DNA of 64,000 nucleotides, taken from NCBI GenBank assembly GCA_040255405.1, contig JBDZUX010000006.1:92688-156687 (forward strand), given 5' to 3'. The notes below the pieces were generated by a model that ran no database searches, was not told where the DNA came from, and was given only the letters and a program-made list of their open reading frames with translations. The translations under genes were made by a program, and so were the position numbers. This DNA comes from 66-474 sp040255405. GTDB lineage: Bacteria; Pseudomonadota; Gammaproteobacteria; Xanthomonadales; Rhodanobacteraceae. Below are positions 1-8,474 of the stretch, piece after piece; the stretch's first letter is position 1, and each line of letters begins with the position of its first letter.

Positions 1-597
1 ATGGACCCGGACATCGACTTCGTGACCCTGCTCGGCACGGCCGGCACCGGCAAGACGTTGCTCGCGCTCGCAGCGGGCCTGGCGCAAGTGATGGACCAGC
101 AGCGCTATCGCGAAATCATCATGACCCGCGCCACCGTGTCGGTCGGCGAGGACATCGGTTTCCTGCCCGGCACCGAAGAGGAAAAGATGACGCCGTGGAT
201 GGGCGCGCTCACCGACAACCTCGAAGTACTGACCAACCCCGAGGAAGGCGGTTCATGGGGCCGCCAGGCGACCAATGATCTGCTGGCCTCGCGGATCAAG
301 CTCCGATCGCTGAATTTCATGCGCGGGCGCACCTTCCTGTCGCGCTACCTGATCATCGACGAGGCACAGAACCTGACGCCCAAGCAGATGAAGACGCTGA
401 TCACCCGCGCCGGGCCCGGCACCAAGATCGTGTGCCTCGGCAACGTCGAGCAAATCGACACGCCCTACCTCACCGAAACGACGTCGGGCCTGACCTACGC
501 GGTGGACCGCTTCAAGCAGTGGCTGCATGCGGCGCACGTGACGCTGCGGCGCGGCGAGCGTTCCCGCCTGGCGGATTTCGCTTCGGAAGCGTTGTGA
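1..597 (+). CDS. PhoH-family ATPase, C-terminal part (cut by window edge)
   Basis: PhoH-like P-loop ATPase. A Walker A motif (GTAGTGKT) lies near residues 12-19 and a Walker B-like segment (LIIDEAQN) near 117-124, followed by the family's conserved region MKTLITRAGPGTKIVCLGN. The first base of the window reads as ATG, but the P-loop sits only 12 residues in. PhoH proteins of this kind have a long N-terminal part, often a PIN domain (YlaK type), so this is probably an internal Met and the true start lies upstream. PhoH proteins of this type are linked to RNA metabolism and stress in other bacteria; the exact role here is unknown. The stop is followed by a repeat element and then thiD. I am sure of the family, less so of the PIN fusion because the N-terminus is not visible. 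Confidence 0.88.
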   Translation: MDPDIDFVTLLGTAGTGKTLLALAAGLAQVMDQQRYREIIMTRATVSVGEDIGFLPGTEEEKMTPWMGALTDNLEVLTNPEEGGSWGRQATNDLLASRIKLRSLNFMRGRTFLSRYLIIDEAQNLTPKQMKTLITRAGPGTKIVCLGNVEQIDTPYLTETTSGLTYAVDRFKQWLHAAHVTLRRGERSRLADFASEAL

Positions 598-632
598 AGG
601 ACTCGGGACTCGGGGGGCGCAACCAATCAGCT

Positions 633-733
633 CGTCATTCCGGGGTCGCGCGTAGCGCGGAACCCGGAATCGGTATCTGCAAACCCATGCACAAACCGAT
701 TCCGGATCCCGCCGCGCGGCGTCTGGAATGACG
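633..733. repeat. CGTCATTCC-type inverted-repeat element, copy A
   Basis: About 100 bp bounded by CGTCATTCCGGGG at 633 and TGGAATGACG ending at 733, giving 9-bp terminal inverted repeats, with inner segments reading ACCCGGAATCGG and CCGATTCCGGATCC. Related elements lie at 52315-52519, 57899-58003 and 62545-62725. It fills most of the gap between the PhoH gene and thiD. No transposase is encoded, so it is a small non-autonomous repeat or REP-like element. Confidence 0.7.
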
Positions 734-757
734 TGGCTGGATTGACTGCAAAACACG

Positions 758-1573
758 ATGACAACACCCCATCCTCCATCCCCCAATCCCGGTCCCGCCA
801 GTTGCCTCACCATCGCCGGCTCCGACTCCGGCGGCGGCGCAGGCATCCAGGCCGACCTGAAAACCTTCGCGGCACTGGGCGTCCACGGTACCTGCGCGAT
901 CACCGCGCTGACCGCGCAGAACACGCAAGGCGTCACCGCCGTACACCCGGTGCCGTCGAAGCACCTTGTCGCCGAACTCGACGCCGTGTTCAACGATTTC
1001 GACATCGTGGCGGTCAAGACCGGGATGCTGGGCGACGCGCGTACGGTACGCCGCGTGGCACGCGAACTCGCACGCCGCCGGCCGCGCTGGCTGGTTGTCG
1101 ATCCGGTGATGATCGCAACCTCCGGCGCGCGGCTCCTGGATCCCGATGCGGTGCGCGTGCTGATCGAGGACCTGATTCCCCTGGCCGATGTGCTGACGCC
1201 CAACCTGCCGGAAGCCGAGGCCCTGGCCGGCTTCGCCATCGGCAATCCGCGCGACGGCGAACGGGTGGCGGATAAGCTCCGCGACTTCGGTGCCGAGGCG
1301 GTACTGCTGAAAGGCGGCCACGGCCGTGGACGGGAGGTGGTCGATCGTTGGTTCGATGCCCGCGGCAGCTTCGAAATCCGCAACCGCAGATTGCCGTTCG
1401 AGGCACACGGCACCGGCTGCACGCTGTCGGCTGCCCTGGCCGCCGAGCTCGCGAAAGGCCGCGCACCACGCGCCGCGGCGCGCCGCGCGATCGCGTTCGT
1501 GCAACGCGCGCTGCGAGACGCGTATACGCCCGGCATGACCCCGCTCAGGGTTCTGGCGCAGCGCCCGCGCTAG
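758..1573 (+). CDS. thiD: Hydroxymethylpyrimidine/phosphomethylpyrimidine kinase
   Basis: ThiD phosphorylates HMP and HMP-phosphate to HMP-pyrophosphate for thiamine synthesis in the cytoplasm. The 271-residue protein has the family's N-terminal signature GSDSGGGAGIQAD near residues 21-33, the VKTGML and DPVM segments, the PN.PEAE motif, and the ribokinase-fold anion-hole/catalytic GTGCTLSAALA near residue 220. Length is usual for stand-alone ThiD. The ATG at 758 has no clear Shine-Dalgarno, and about 15 residues precede the conserved core, so the start is slightly uncertain. The neighbouring genes are unrelated, so it is probably transcribed alone; thiL of the same pathway lies at about 26 kb. 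Confidence 0.95.
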   Translation: MTTPHPPSPNPGPASCLTIAGSDSGGGAGIQADLKTFAALGVHGTCAITALTAQNTQGVTAVHPVPSKHLVAELDAVFNDFDIVAVKTGMLGDARTVRRVARELARRRPRWLVVDPVMIATSGARLLDPDAVRVLIEDLIPLADVLTPNLPEAEALAGFAIGNPRDGERVADKLRDFGAEAVLLKGGHGRGREVVDRWFDARGSFEIRNRRLPFEAHGTGCTLSAALAAELAKGRAPRAAARRAIAFVQRALRDAYTPGMTPLRVLAQRPR

Positions 1574-1604
1574 AATCGCCGCACCTTCGCGCCTGCTCCA
1601 CACC

Positions 1605-2549
1605 ATGCCCGCGCTGCTGATCCTCCGCCTCGTCCTGCTCGGCCTGATCGCGCTGTTCCTGCTGAGTGCGCTCGCCGTGCATTTCCGCTCGCGCGTGCGC
1701 CTGAAGCTCGGCCGCCAGTTGGCGAGCCACGCCACCGTGTTCGCGCCCTACAACCTGCTGATGTACGCGTTTTCCGCGGTGCCGGCCGGCGCGTTTCCCG
1801 ACCGCAAACGCTTCACCGCCGTCGATGCGTTGCGCGACAACTGGCAAACGATCCGCGACGAAGCAGCCGGCCTGTTCGACCAGGGTCACATCCGCGATGC
1901 ACTGAAGGACGACGATGCCAGTTTCGCATCGTTCCTCAAGGTCGGCTGGAAGCGCTTCTACGTGAAGTGGTACGGCGAAGCGTTGCCGTCTGCCCAGGCC
2001 CTGTGCCCGAAAACCGTGGAACTGGTGAACCGCATTCCCGGCGTCAAGGCCGCGATGTTCGCGCTGCTGCCACCCGGCGTCACGCTGAACCCGCATCGCG
2101 ATCCGTTCGCCGGTTCGCTGCGCTACCACCTCGGCCTGATGACGCCCAACTCGCGCGACTGCCACATTTTCGTGGACGGCCAGGAATATTTCTGGCGCGA
2201 CGGCGAGGACGTGATCTTCGACGAAACCTGCGTGCACTGGGTCGAGAACAAGACCGACATGACGCGGGTGATTTTCTTTGCCGACCTCGAACGCCCGCTG
2301 CGATCGCGCGTCATGGCGTGGATCAACCACCATGTCAGCAATTTCATGGGCGCGATCACCGCCTCGCCGAACCAGGTCAGCGAGCGCACCGGCGCGATCA
2401 ACCGCCTGTTCTCGGCACTTCGCCAGCGCCGCGAGAAGAGCCGCGGTTTCAAGCAACGGCACCGCAAGCTGTTCAAGGCCATGAAACTCGCGGGCGCATT
2501 GGCGGTGCTCTGGGTCCTGCTGCTGGCGCCTTGGCCGCTGCTGCGCTGA
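1605..2549 (+). CDS. lpxO: LpxO-type lipid A hydroxylase (aspartyl/asparaginyl beta-hydroxylase family)
   Basis: Fe(II)/2-oxoglutarate dioxygenase that, in the LpxO family, adds a 2-hydroxyl to a secondary acyl chain of lipid A at the inner membrane. The 314-residue protein has an N-terminal membrane segment (about 4-26), the iron-binding H164-R-D166 motif and distal H211 in the segment TCVHWVENKT, R221 as likely 2-oxoglutarate ligand, and a C-terminal hydrophobic helix (about 295-313). Length matches Salmonella LpxO (about 300). A TAGAAT hexamer at 1570-1575 could be a -10 box. Some family members modify proteins or peptides instead, but the membrane anchors favour lipid A. Confidence 0.85.
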   Translation: MPALLILRLVLLGLIALFLLSALAVHFRSRVRLKLGRQLASHATVFAPYNLLMYAFSAVPAGAFPDRKRFTAVDALRDNWQTIRDEAAGLFDQGHIRDALKDDDASFASFLKVGWKRFYVKWYGEALPSAQALCPKTVELVNRIPGVKAAMFALLPPGVTLNPHRDPFAGSLRYHLGLMTPNSRDCHIFVDGQEYFWRDGEDVIFDETCVHWVENKTDMTRVIFFADLERPLRSRVMAWINHHVSNFMGAITASPNQVSERTGAINRLFSALRQRREKSRGFKQRHRKLFKAMKLAGALAVLWVLLLAPWPLLR

Positions 2550-2554
2550 AGGGC

Positions 2555-2581
2555 TGTCACGCGGGCGCTGCCCCGTGCGTC
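2555..2581 (+). promoter_or_regulatory. ECF41-type promoter of the sigma factor gene
   Basis: TGTCAC at 2555-2560 and CGTC at 2578-2581 are separated by 17 bp, which fits the known ECF41 promoter pattern (TGTCACA at -35, CGTC at -10). The same pair with the same spacing recurs at 3475-3501. It ends about 30 bp before the sigma factor start, which suggests autoregulation. Confidence 0.7.
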
Positions 2582-2611
2582 CTGGATTGAAACAGGACCG
2601 GAGTTGCAGAC

Positions 2612-3511
2612 GTGGAAATCCATGCCGATCTGTTCCAGCAACACCGCCCACGGCTGTTCGGCCTCGCCTACCGGATGCTCGGGGTACCCGCGGACGCGGA
2701 AGACGTGCTGCACGATGCGTGGTTGCGCTGGCAGGCGCAGGACGCGGCGGCACTGGACGATCCGGAGGCATGGCTTGTCACCGTGACCACGCGCATTGCG
2801 CTGGACCGGTTGCGGCGCGCCAAGACCGAGCGCGAGCATTACTCCGGCCCGTGGCTGCCCGAACCCATGGGGGTAGCCGCCAGTTCGCCGGACGCGGAAC
2901 TGGAGAGCAGCGAAACGCTCACGCTGTCGTTCCTGCTGCTGCTCGAACGCCTGAGCCCCGATGAGCGTGCCGCATTCCTGCTGCACGAAGTCTTCGATTA
3001 CAGCCATGCCGAGGCGTCGGCGATCCTGGGCATCGAAGAAGACGCTTGCCGCCAGCGTGTGCATCGTGCGAAAACGCGGCTGCGCAAAGGCCGTCCTCGC
3101 TTCCACGTGGACGCGCCCGTGCAACGCCGCCTGCTCCAGCGGTTCGTCGAGGCCATGCGCCGGCCCAGCGAGGAAACCATGCGCGCGCTGTTCGCCGAAG
3201 ATGCCGTGCATATCGCGGACGGTGGCGGCCTGGCACGCGCCACGTTGCACCCGTTGCACGGTGCCGAACGGCTGGCGCGGCTGTACCTCCAACTCGCGCG
3301 ACAGGCGCGGAAGGTCGAACTGCACTACGAACTGCGCACGCTCAACGGAGCACCCGCCCTGCTTTGCCGGATGGGCGGCCGGTTGTTCTACGCGATGTGG
3401 ATCGATTGCGACGGCGAGCGGATCACCTCGGTGCACACGATCCGGCACCCCGGCAAGCTGGCGCGGATCGAGGCTGTCACGAAACACGCGGGTGCCGCGT
3501 CCTTGCATTGA
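2612..3511 (+). CDS. ECF41-family RNA polymerase sigma factor with SnoaL-like C-terminal domain
   Basis: Extracytoplasmic-function sigma factor of group ECF41. Region 2 spans about residues 8-75 and region 4 about 105-158 (helix-turn-helix HAEASAILGIEEDACRQRV). A C-terminal NTF2/SnoaL-like extension runs from about residue 170 to the end (299 aa). Two ECF41 hallmarks are present: YSGPWLPEP (77-85) in the linker and DGGG (203-206) in the extension. In this group the extension acts as a built-in regulator in place of a separate anti-sigma factor. The start is GTG with GGAG 8 bp upstream. It is followed by a carboxymuconolactone decarboxylase gene, the usual ECF41 target and partner. The inducing signal is unknown for the group. 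Confidence 0.93.
   Translation: MEIHADLFQQHRPRLFGLAYRMLGVPADAEDVLHDAWLRWQAQDAAALDDPEAWLVTVTTRIALDRLRRAKTEREHYSGPWLPEPMGVAASSPDAELESSETLTLSFLLLLERLSPDERAAFLLHEVFDYSHAEASAILGIEEDACRQRVHRAKTRLRKGRPRFHVDAPVQRRLLQRFVEAMRRPSEETMRALFAEDAVHIADGGGLARATLHPLHGAERLARLYLQLARQARKVELHYELRTLNGAPALLCRMGGRLFYAMWIDCDGERITSVHTIRHPGKLARIEAVTKHAGAASLH
3475..3501 (+). promoter_or_regulatory. ECF41-type promoter inside the 3' end of the sigma gene, driving the decarboxylase-like gene
   Basis: TGTCAC at 3475-3480 and CGTC at 3498-3501, 17 bp apart, match the site upstream of the sigma gene in sequence and spacing. It lies in the last codons of the sigma factor gene, 56 bp before the start codon at 3557, so the second gene can be transcribed independently by the sigma factor. 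Confidence 0.7.
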
Positions 3512-3556
3512 GTGACGGATGACGCCGTCACCGCAGTCCAATCCAAGGAGCCACCC

Positions 3557-4018
3557 ATGTCCCGTTTCACCCTGAAGAAGCATTTCGCCAGCCTGCAGCC
3601 GCTGTTCGCGCTGGGCAAGCAGCTCCACGAAGGCACGCTCGAACCGGCATTGCGCAATCTGGTTCTGATGCGCGCCTCGCAACTCAACGGCTGCGCCTAT
3701 TGCCTCGACATGCACAGCAAGGACGCGCGTGCCGCCGGCGAATCCGAACAACGCCTGTACGTGCTGCCGGCCTGGCGCGAGGCGGCGTTCTACAGCGCGC
3801 GCGAACGCGCCGCCCTGGCGTGGTGCGAAGCCCTCACGCAGCTTCCCGCGCACGACCAGTCCGTGCCGGATGCGTTGTACGCGGAAGCACGCGCGCAGTT
3901 CGATGAAAAGGAATTGGTGGACCTCACGCTGCTGGTGACGCTGATCAACAGCTGGAACCGCATCAATATCGCCGCGCGGCCGGAAGTCGGCGATTACCGT
4001 CCCGGGATGTTCGACTGA
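3557..4018 (+). CDS. Carboxymuconolactone decarboxylase / AhpD-like protein (ECF41 partner)
   Basis: A 153-residue AhpD-fold protein with the redox motif C46-A-Y-C49 followed by H53 (GCAYCLDMH), typical of alkylhydroperoxidase-like CMD-family proteins. The C-terminal INSWNRINIAAR segment is also characteristic. AAGGAG at 3545-3550, six bases before ATG 3557, fixes the start. The physiological substrate is not known for the ECF41-linked branch. The CXXC suggests thiol-dependent peroxide or disulfide chemistry in the cytoplasm. It is transcribed with, or from a second promoter within, the ECF41 sigma gene. Confidence 0.92.
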   Translation: MSRFTLKKHFASLQPLFALGKQLHEGTLEPALRNLVLMRASQLNGCAYCLDMHSKDARAAGESEQRLYVLPAWREAAFYSARERAALAWCEALTQLPAHDQSVPDALYAEARAQFDEKELVDLTLLVTLINSWNRINIAARPEVGDYRPGMFD

Positions 4019-4185
4019 AGGCCGGGCGCGCCGCAGGGCGCGCAAGGCTTAGCGCTGCGGTGCCGGTAAATCCCGCGTACTGGCCGATCCTGCCGCTGTT
4101 GGGGGATCCCCGCCATCCGTCGCTACTTCGAAAGCGAAGCGGGTGGCTGTGGCGAGTCCTGCGACATCGCCTGATGGCGCGGCGA

Positions 4186-5196
4186 TCAGCCGCGCACGCG
4201 CTCGACCAGCGCGGCGGCAAACGATTCGGTGGTGCCGCTGCCGCCGAGGTCCGGCGTCACGCGGTCATGGGCTTCCAGCGTGGCGCGGATGGCTTTGCGG
4301 ATGCGCGTCCCCTTGTCGACCTGCCCCAGGTGATCCAGCATTTCGGCCGCGGCCAGCAGCAGTGCGCATGGGTTTGCGATGTTCCTGCCCGCGATGTCCG
4401 GGGCCGAGCCGTGCACGGCTTCGAAGATTGCCACCCCCTGCCCGATGTTGGCCCCGGGCGCAAGGCCCAACCCGCCCACCAGTCCCGCGCACAGGTCCGA
4501 AAGGATGTCGCCGAACAGATTGGTGGTGACGATCACGTCGAACTGCCACGGATTCATCACCAGCTGCATGCAGGTGTTGTCCACGATCATCTCGTTGAAC
4601 TCGATCTGCGGATACTCCCTTGCAATCTCGCGCGCGACGTCGAGGAACAGGCCGGATGCGGTCTTGATGATGTTGGCCTTGTGCACCGCGGTGACCTTCT
4701 TGCGACCCTTGCGGACGGCCAGTTCGAAGGCGTGGCGCACGATTCGCGAGGCGCCCTTGCGGGTATTGCGCACAATCGATTGCGCAATCTCGCCGTCATC
4801 GGACAATGTCTGGCCTTCCGCAAGATAGGCGCCCTCGGTGTTCTCGCGCACCGTGATGATGTCGATGTTCTCGTAGCGCGCCCTGGTGCCGGGAAAGCTG
4901 ACCGCGGGGCGCACGTTGGCGTACAGGTCGAAGTGCCGGCGCAACGCCACGTTGATGGATGAAAAGCCCCTGCCGATCGGCGTGGTGAGCGGGCCTTTCA
5001 GCGCGATGCCGTGTTTCGCGATTACGTCGAGCGTCGCTTGGGGCAACAGCTCGCCGTACTTTTCCAGCGCCACCATGCCGGCCTCGACGAATTCGTATTC
5101 GAGTCCGCAGTTCAATGAATCCAGCACTTTCAGGGTGGCAGCCATGATTTCCGGGCCAATGCCGTCGCCGCGGATTACCGCAATCGTTTTCGTCAC
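4186..5196 (-). CDS. NAD-dependent isocitrate dehydrogenase
   Basis: TCA-cycle enzyme of the isocitrate/isopropylmalate dehydrogenase family (336 aa). Visible features are the N-terminal GDGIGPEIM, the substrate-binding arginine region (SSINVALRRHFDLYANVRP), the metal-binding aspartates in NLFGDILSDL, and the nucleotide loop HGSAPDIAGRNIANP. In that loop Asp-Ile replaces the Lys-Tyr of NADP enzymes, indicating NAD preference. The start is GTG at 5196, with AAGGAG (complement of 5202-5207) just upstream; extending to an earlier ATG would add an unlikely 29-residue leader. Homoisocitrate or isopropylmalate dehydrogenase are less likely alternatives. The next gene downstream on the same strand lies off to the left on the opposite strand, so it ends convergently with the 3557-4018 gene. 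Confidence 0.88.
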   Translation of the reverse strand: MTKTIAVIRGDGIGPEIMAATLKVLDSLNCGLEYEFVEAGMVALEKYGELLPQATLDVIAKHGIALKGPLTTPIGRGFSSINVALRRHFDLYANVRPAVSFPGTRARYENIDIITVRENTEGAYLAEGQTLSDDGEIAQSIVRNTRKGASRIVRHAFELAVRKGRKKVTAVHKANIIKTASGLFLDVAREIAREYPQIEFNEMIVDNTCMQLVMNPWQFDVIVTTNLFGDILSDLCAGLVGGLGLAPGANIGQGVAIFEAVHGSAPDIAGRNIANPCALLLAAAEMLDHLGQVDKGTRIRKAIRATLEAHDRVTPDLGGSGTTESFAAALVERVRG

Positions 5197-5483
5197 GCAA
5201 AACTCCTTCAGGCATCGCCGCGCAAGCGGTGATGCGGACAAAACAAACGGGAAATTATCGCAGATCGCGCCACCCGGAACCAATTCGAAGCGGCTGTTGC
5301 GAAAAGTCGGGGCGAAGACGGGCGTTTACGCAATGCCAGTGGCATCACGTGCCCGGCTGAGCGCCCGGCCAGGGACGGTCGGGCCGGCGCCCGCGCCATG
5401 GATGGTCACTCACTGTGACGCCGCAGCGTATACGAGACAGTCACTGTCCAACAGAGTGAACGCAGCTCTGGTCGACGCCGCGA
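5197..5483. other. Intergenic region upstream of isocitrate dehydrogenase, with two short dyads
   Basis: No convincing gene in these 287 bp. Two small inverted repeats occur, GTCAC-N5-GTGAC at 5405-5419 and GACAG-TCA-CTGTC at 5436-5448, with a GTATAC between them. They lie 210-250 bp upstream of the isocitrate dehydrogenase start, so could be regulator sites; this is only suggestive. Confidence 0.3.
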
Positions 5484-5750
5484 TCATGGACGATCGGCTG
5501 CAAGAAGCTCTTTGAGCTTGCCGCTGCGATCGGCCGCGGCAAGCTGGTCGAACCCGCCCACGTGGGTGCCATTGATGAAGATTTGCGGCACGGTGCGGGC
5601 GCCGGGCGCGCGGTCCAGCATTTCGGCGCGCGCCGCGGGGTCGATGTCGATGCGCCGTTCGCGCCACTCGAGCCCCCTGGCCTTCAACAGGCTCTTGGCG
5701 GCCATGCAGTACCCGCACGCCGCGGTGGAATAGATTTCGATATCGGCCAT
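5484..5750 (-). CDS. grxC: Glutaredoxin 3
   Basis: Small dithiol glutaredoxin (88 aa) that reduces protein and glutathione disulfides in the cytoplasm. The active site is C12-G-Y-C15 (AACGYCMAAK). The cis-proline segment TVPQIFINGTHVGGFDQL binds glutathione. Length and fold match bacterial GrxC. The start at 5750 is the ATG just before the first beta strand (MADIEIYS); an earlier in-frame ATG would add 16 residues without homology. The central residue is Tyr rather than the commoner Pro of CPYC, as in some monocluster-binding glutaredoxins. Confidence 0.93.
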   Translation of the reverse strand: MADIEIYSTAACGYCMAAKSLLKARGLEWRERRIDIDPAARAEMLDRAPGARTVPQIFINGTHVGGFDQLAAADRSGKLKELLAADRP

Positions 5751-5905
5751 GGTTCGCAAACGCGGTGTCAATAACGTTATTTTATCCCCCTTGGGCATGC
5801 CGGGACCGAGAATGGCTGCTGGTTTCCGCCCAATCGCACCTCCGTTCGCCCCCGAACCAAACGCTGCCCGGAAGGTCCAATTCCAGACACGTTAACCTGC
5901 CGTCC

Positions 5906-7669
5906 ATGTCGAAGCGCTTCCGCCCACTTATGACCCTGGCCGCGACGCTTGCGTTGTCGCTGCCGGCGCTTGCGCAGCAGAGCGACGTGCGGCTGCCCAG
6001 CCTCGGCAGTTCCGCCGACGCGGTGATGTCGCCGCAGGAGGCGCAGGCCTACGGCGCGGAATTCCTGCGCGAACTGCGCGCCGCGCACCTGGTGATGGAC
6101 GATCCGCAGGTCGACCAGTACCTGCGCACGCTCGGCTACCGGCTCGCCTCGGCCAGCAGCGACCCGTCCCAGCACTACACGTTCACCGCCCTGAACGTGC
6201 CGGAGATCAACGCATTCGCGACGTTCGGCGGCTACGTCTTCATCTTCTCGGGCATGTTCACCCTCACGCAGAACCAGGACCAGCTTGCCGCGGTGATGGC
6301 GCACGAGCTGGCCCACGTCAGCCAGCACCACTTGCAGCGTGCGATCGAGGATCAGAAGAAAACCGCACCGCTGTATGTGCTGGGCGCATTCGCGGCGGCG
6401 CTGGCGGCATCGCACGTCGATTCCACCGACCAGCGGGTCCAGACCCAGCCCTATGGCTACGGCTATGGCAACGCACCGTATTCGCAGGGCCTGGACCCCA
6501 CCGTCGGCGCGTTCTACTCCGTGCTGGCGATGATGCAACAGCACCAGATCGACTTCACCCGCAAGGACGAATCCGAGGCCGACCATGTCGGCATCGATAC
6601 GCTGGCCAAGGCCGGTTTCGACCCGATCGGCATGGCCACGGTGTTCGCCCACATGCAGTCGGTCCTGCGTCCGGGCGGCGAGGGGGGGATGGCTGCCGGC
6701 AACATTCCGGATTTCCTGCAGAGCCACCCCGTCTCCAGCGTGCGCATCGCCGACGCGCGGGCCCGCGCGCGGGTGCTTGAAGCCACCGTGAAGTCGCAGC
6801 CGTCCGGGACGGTCGATGCCTCGTTGCCCGGCCTGTTGCCGCTGCCGTTCGTCAAGGGCGGCGCGCTGCTGGACCGCTCCGCGCGCGGGCCCAGCGAAAT
6901 GCAATACCAGTTGATGCGCGAACGGGTACGCGTGCTGTCGTCCAACGACCCGCGTTCGGTACTCGACTACTACACGCGCAACATGGCCAGCAGCACGAAG
7001 TTCGCGGACGCGCCGGCCACCCGCTACGGCTACGCGCTGACCCTGCTGCAGCTGAACCAGGCGTCCAAGGCCGTGCCGATCATGGCCAAGCTGTCGAAAG
7101 AGCAGCCCGACAACCTGAGCCTTGCGCTGGGCCTGGCCGAAGCCGAACGCCACGCGGACCAGCGTGCCGACGCGCTGCAACGCTACGCCGCGCTCAACGC
7201 CATGTGGCCGAACGATCCGGCGATCGTGCTGGACTACAGCCGCGCGCTGCTGGACGACGGCAGCAAGCCGAGCGCCAGGACCGCGCAGGCGCTGTTGAAG
7301 CCGTTGCTCAACGACGACTCCGAACCTTCGCTGTATTCCGCCTACGGCCACGCCTGCCATGTCGCAGGCGACGACGTGCACGCCGGGATCGCGTATGCCG
7401 ACGCCACGTTCCTGTCCGGCCATGCCGCGGACGCGCTGGACCAGTTGAATCGCTTGCTGAAGCGCACCGACCTCGACTACTACAGCCGCGCGCAGATCGA
7501 CGCGCGCATCGCGCAGGTCACGCCGATCGTGCTGGAAATCCGGCGCCGGCATCTCGATCGGGACCAGGACGGCAACGACGACAGCTCGCTGCGGAACGGC
7601 GCTTCGCCCAACCGGCAAACCGGATTCCGGTTCGGTGCCTGCGCGGGTGCCGCCTGTACCCCGCCGTGA
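5906..7669 (+). CDS. Periplasmic M48 metalloprotease with TPR domain (BepA/YfgC-like)
   Basis: 587-residue protein with a signal peptide (about 1-23, ending ALAQ), an M48 peptidase domain with the zinc motif H133-E-L-A-H137, a third ligand in the ESEADHVG segment near residue 225, and a C-terminal half rich in TPR-like helices. This is the architecture of E. coli BepA, which assists or degrades LptD and BAM-assembled outer-membrane proteins. The start at 5906 is chosen because it begins the signal peptide directly; the frame is open further upstream. A glycine/tyrosine-rich insert (QPYGYGYGNAPY) follows the catalytic helix. Family is certain; BepA orthology is probable. Confidence 0.9.
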   Translation: MSKRFRPLMTLAATLALSLPALAQQSDVRLPSLGSSADAVMSPQEAQAYGAEFLRELRAAHLVMDDPQVDQYLRTLGYRLASASSDPSQHYTFTALNVPEINAFATFGGYVFIFSGMFTLTQNQDQLAAVMAHELAHVSQHHLQRAIEDQKKTAPLYVLGAFAAALAASHVDSTDQRVQTQPYGYGYGNAPYSQGLDPTVGAFYSVLAMMQQHQIDFTRKDESEADHVGIDTLAKAGFDPIGMATVFAHMQSVLRPGGEGGMAAGNIPDFLQSHPVSSVRIADARARARVLEATVKSQPSGTVDASLPGLLPLPFVKGGALLDRSARGPSEMQYQLMRERVRVLSSNDPRSVLDYYTRNMASSTKFADAPATRYGYALTLLQLNQASKAVPIMAKLSKEQPDNLSLALGLAEAERHADQRADALQRYAALNAMWPNDPAIVLDYSRALLDDGSKPSARTAQALLKPLLNDDSEPSLYSAYGHACHVAGDDVHAGIAYADATFLSGHAADALDQLNRLLKRTDLDYYSRAQIDARIAQVTPIVLEIRRRHLDRDQDGNDDSSLRNGASPNRQTGFRFGACAGAACTPP

Positions 7670-7739
7670 ATCGGCGCGGCGCGCTGTCCGCGGAGGCGCG
7701 TTCGCTTATCATGCCGCTTTCGGCTTTTCGACTCGCGCC

Positions 7740-8471
7740 ATGACCCCGATCCGCCATTTGCTCCGTCGGCTGCTGCCGGTCCTGCTCGTGCCGTTCGCGA
7801 TCGCGACCGCCCATGCCCAGGCCGCACCGCCAGCTTCGGCATCGTCGTCGCCGGCACCGGCTGCGCCCGCGCATCCGCAGGTCGGAATCAAGACTTCGCA
7901 AGGCGACTTCGTGATCGAGTTGTTCCCGGACAAGGCGCCCAAGACCGTCGCCAATTTCCTGCAGTACGTGAAGGATGGCTTCTACGATGGCACGGTATTC
8001 CACCGCGTGATCCCGGGCTACCTCGTCCAGGGCGGCCTGTACACGCGCCAGTTGCGGCCCAAGCGTACCCTGCCGTCCATTCCGGACGAGGCCAACAACG
8101 GCTTGTCGAACCTGCGCGGCACCGTGGCCGCGGCGCGCGGCCCGGACCCCGATTCCGCCACCGCGCAGTTCTTCATCAACGTGGTCGACAACCCGCGCCT
8201 CGACTACGTCGGCAACCAGAGCGGCATGACGTGGGGCTACGCGGTGTTTGGCAAGGTCGTCAAGGGCATGGACGTGGTGGACAAGATCGACAACCTGCCG
8301 ACCGGTCCGCAAGGCCCGTTCATCGGAGACGTGCCGCGGCCGCTGGTGGTGATCGAAAGCGCGAAGGTGATCGGCGAAGCCGCGCATCCCGTCGAAGAAC
8401 CGGTGTCGCCCGTGACCGGACAGGTACCCGCGTCGGCGCCGCCGGCCTCGAAGAAGCCCGCGAAGCATTGA
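7740..8471 (+). CDS. Periplasmic cyclophilin-type peptidyl-prolyl cis-trans isomerase
   Basis: 243-residue cyclophilin with a cleavable signal peptide (about 1-25, TAHAQ) and a low-complexity Ala/Pro/Ser linker before the catalytic domain. Domain landmarks are VIELFPDKAPKTVANF, the catalytic FHRVIPGYLVQGG, SATAQFFINV and YAVFGKVVKGMDVVDKI. It should assist folding of exported proteins. The C-terminal tail (about 30 residues) is Pro/Ala/Lys rich. It is three bases ahead of the lpxH GTG start, so the two are likely co-transcribed, an arrangement (ppi-lpxH) also seen in E. coli. Confidence 0.93.
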   Translation: MTPIRHLLRRLLPVLLVPFAIATAHAQAAPPASASSSPAPAAPAHPQVGIKTSQGDFVIELFPDKAPKTVANFLQYVKDGFYDGTVFHRVIPGYLVQGGLYTRQLRPKRTLPSIPDEANNGLSNLRGTVAAARGPDPDSATAQFFINVVDNPRLDYVGNQSGMTWGYAVFGKVVKGMDVVDKIDNLPTGPQGPFIGDVPRPLVVIESAKVIGEAAHPVEEPVSPVTGQVPASAPPASKKPAKH

Positions 8472-8474
8472 TCC

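Noticed and set aside
253..1735. Open frames on the minus strand across thiD
   Set aside because: Low-complexity Arg/Ser/Ala-rich translations antisense to a clear ThiD; no start signals.
5410..5718. Open frame antiparallel and adjacent to grxC
   Set aside because: Overlaps grxC in another frame, with no start signal or homology; the 5197-5483 gap is treated as non-coding.
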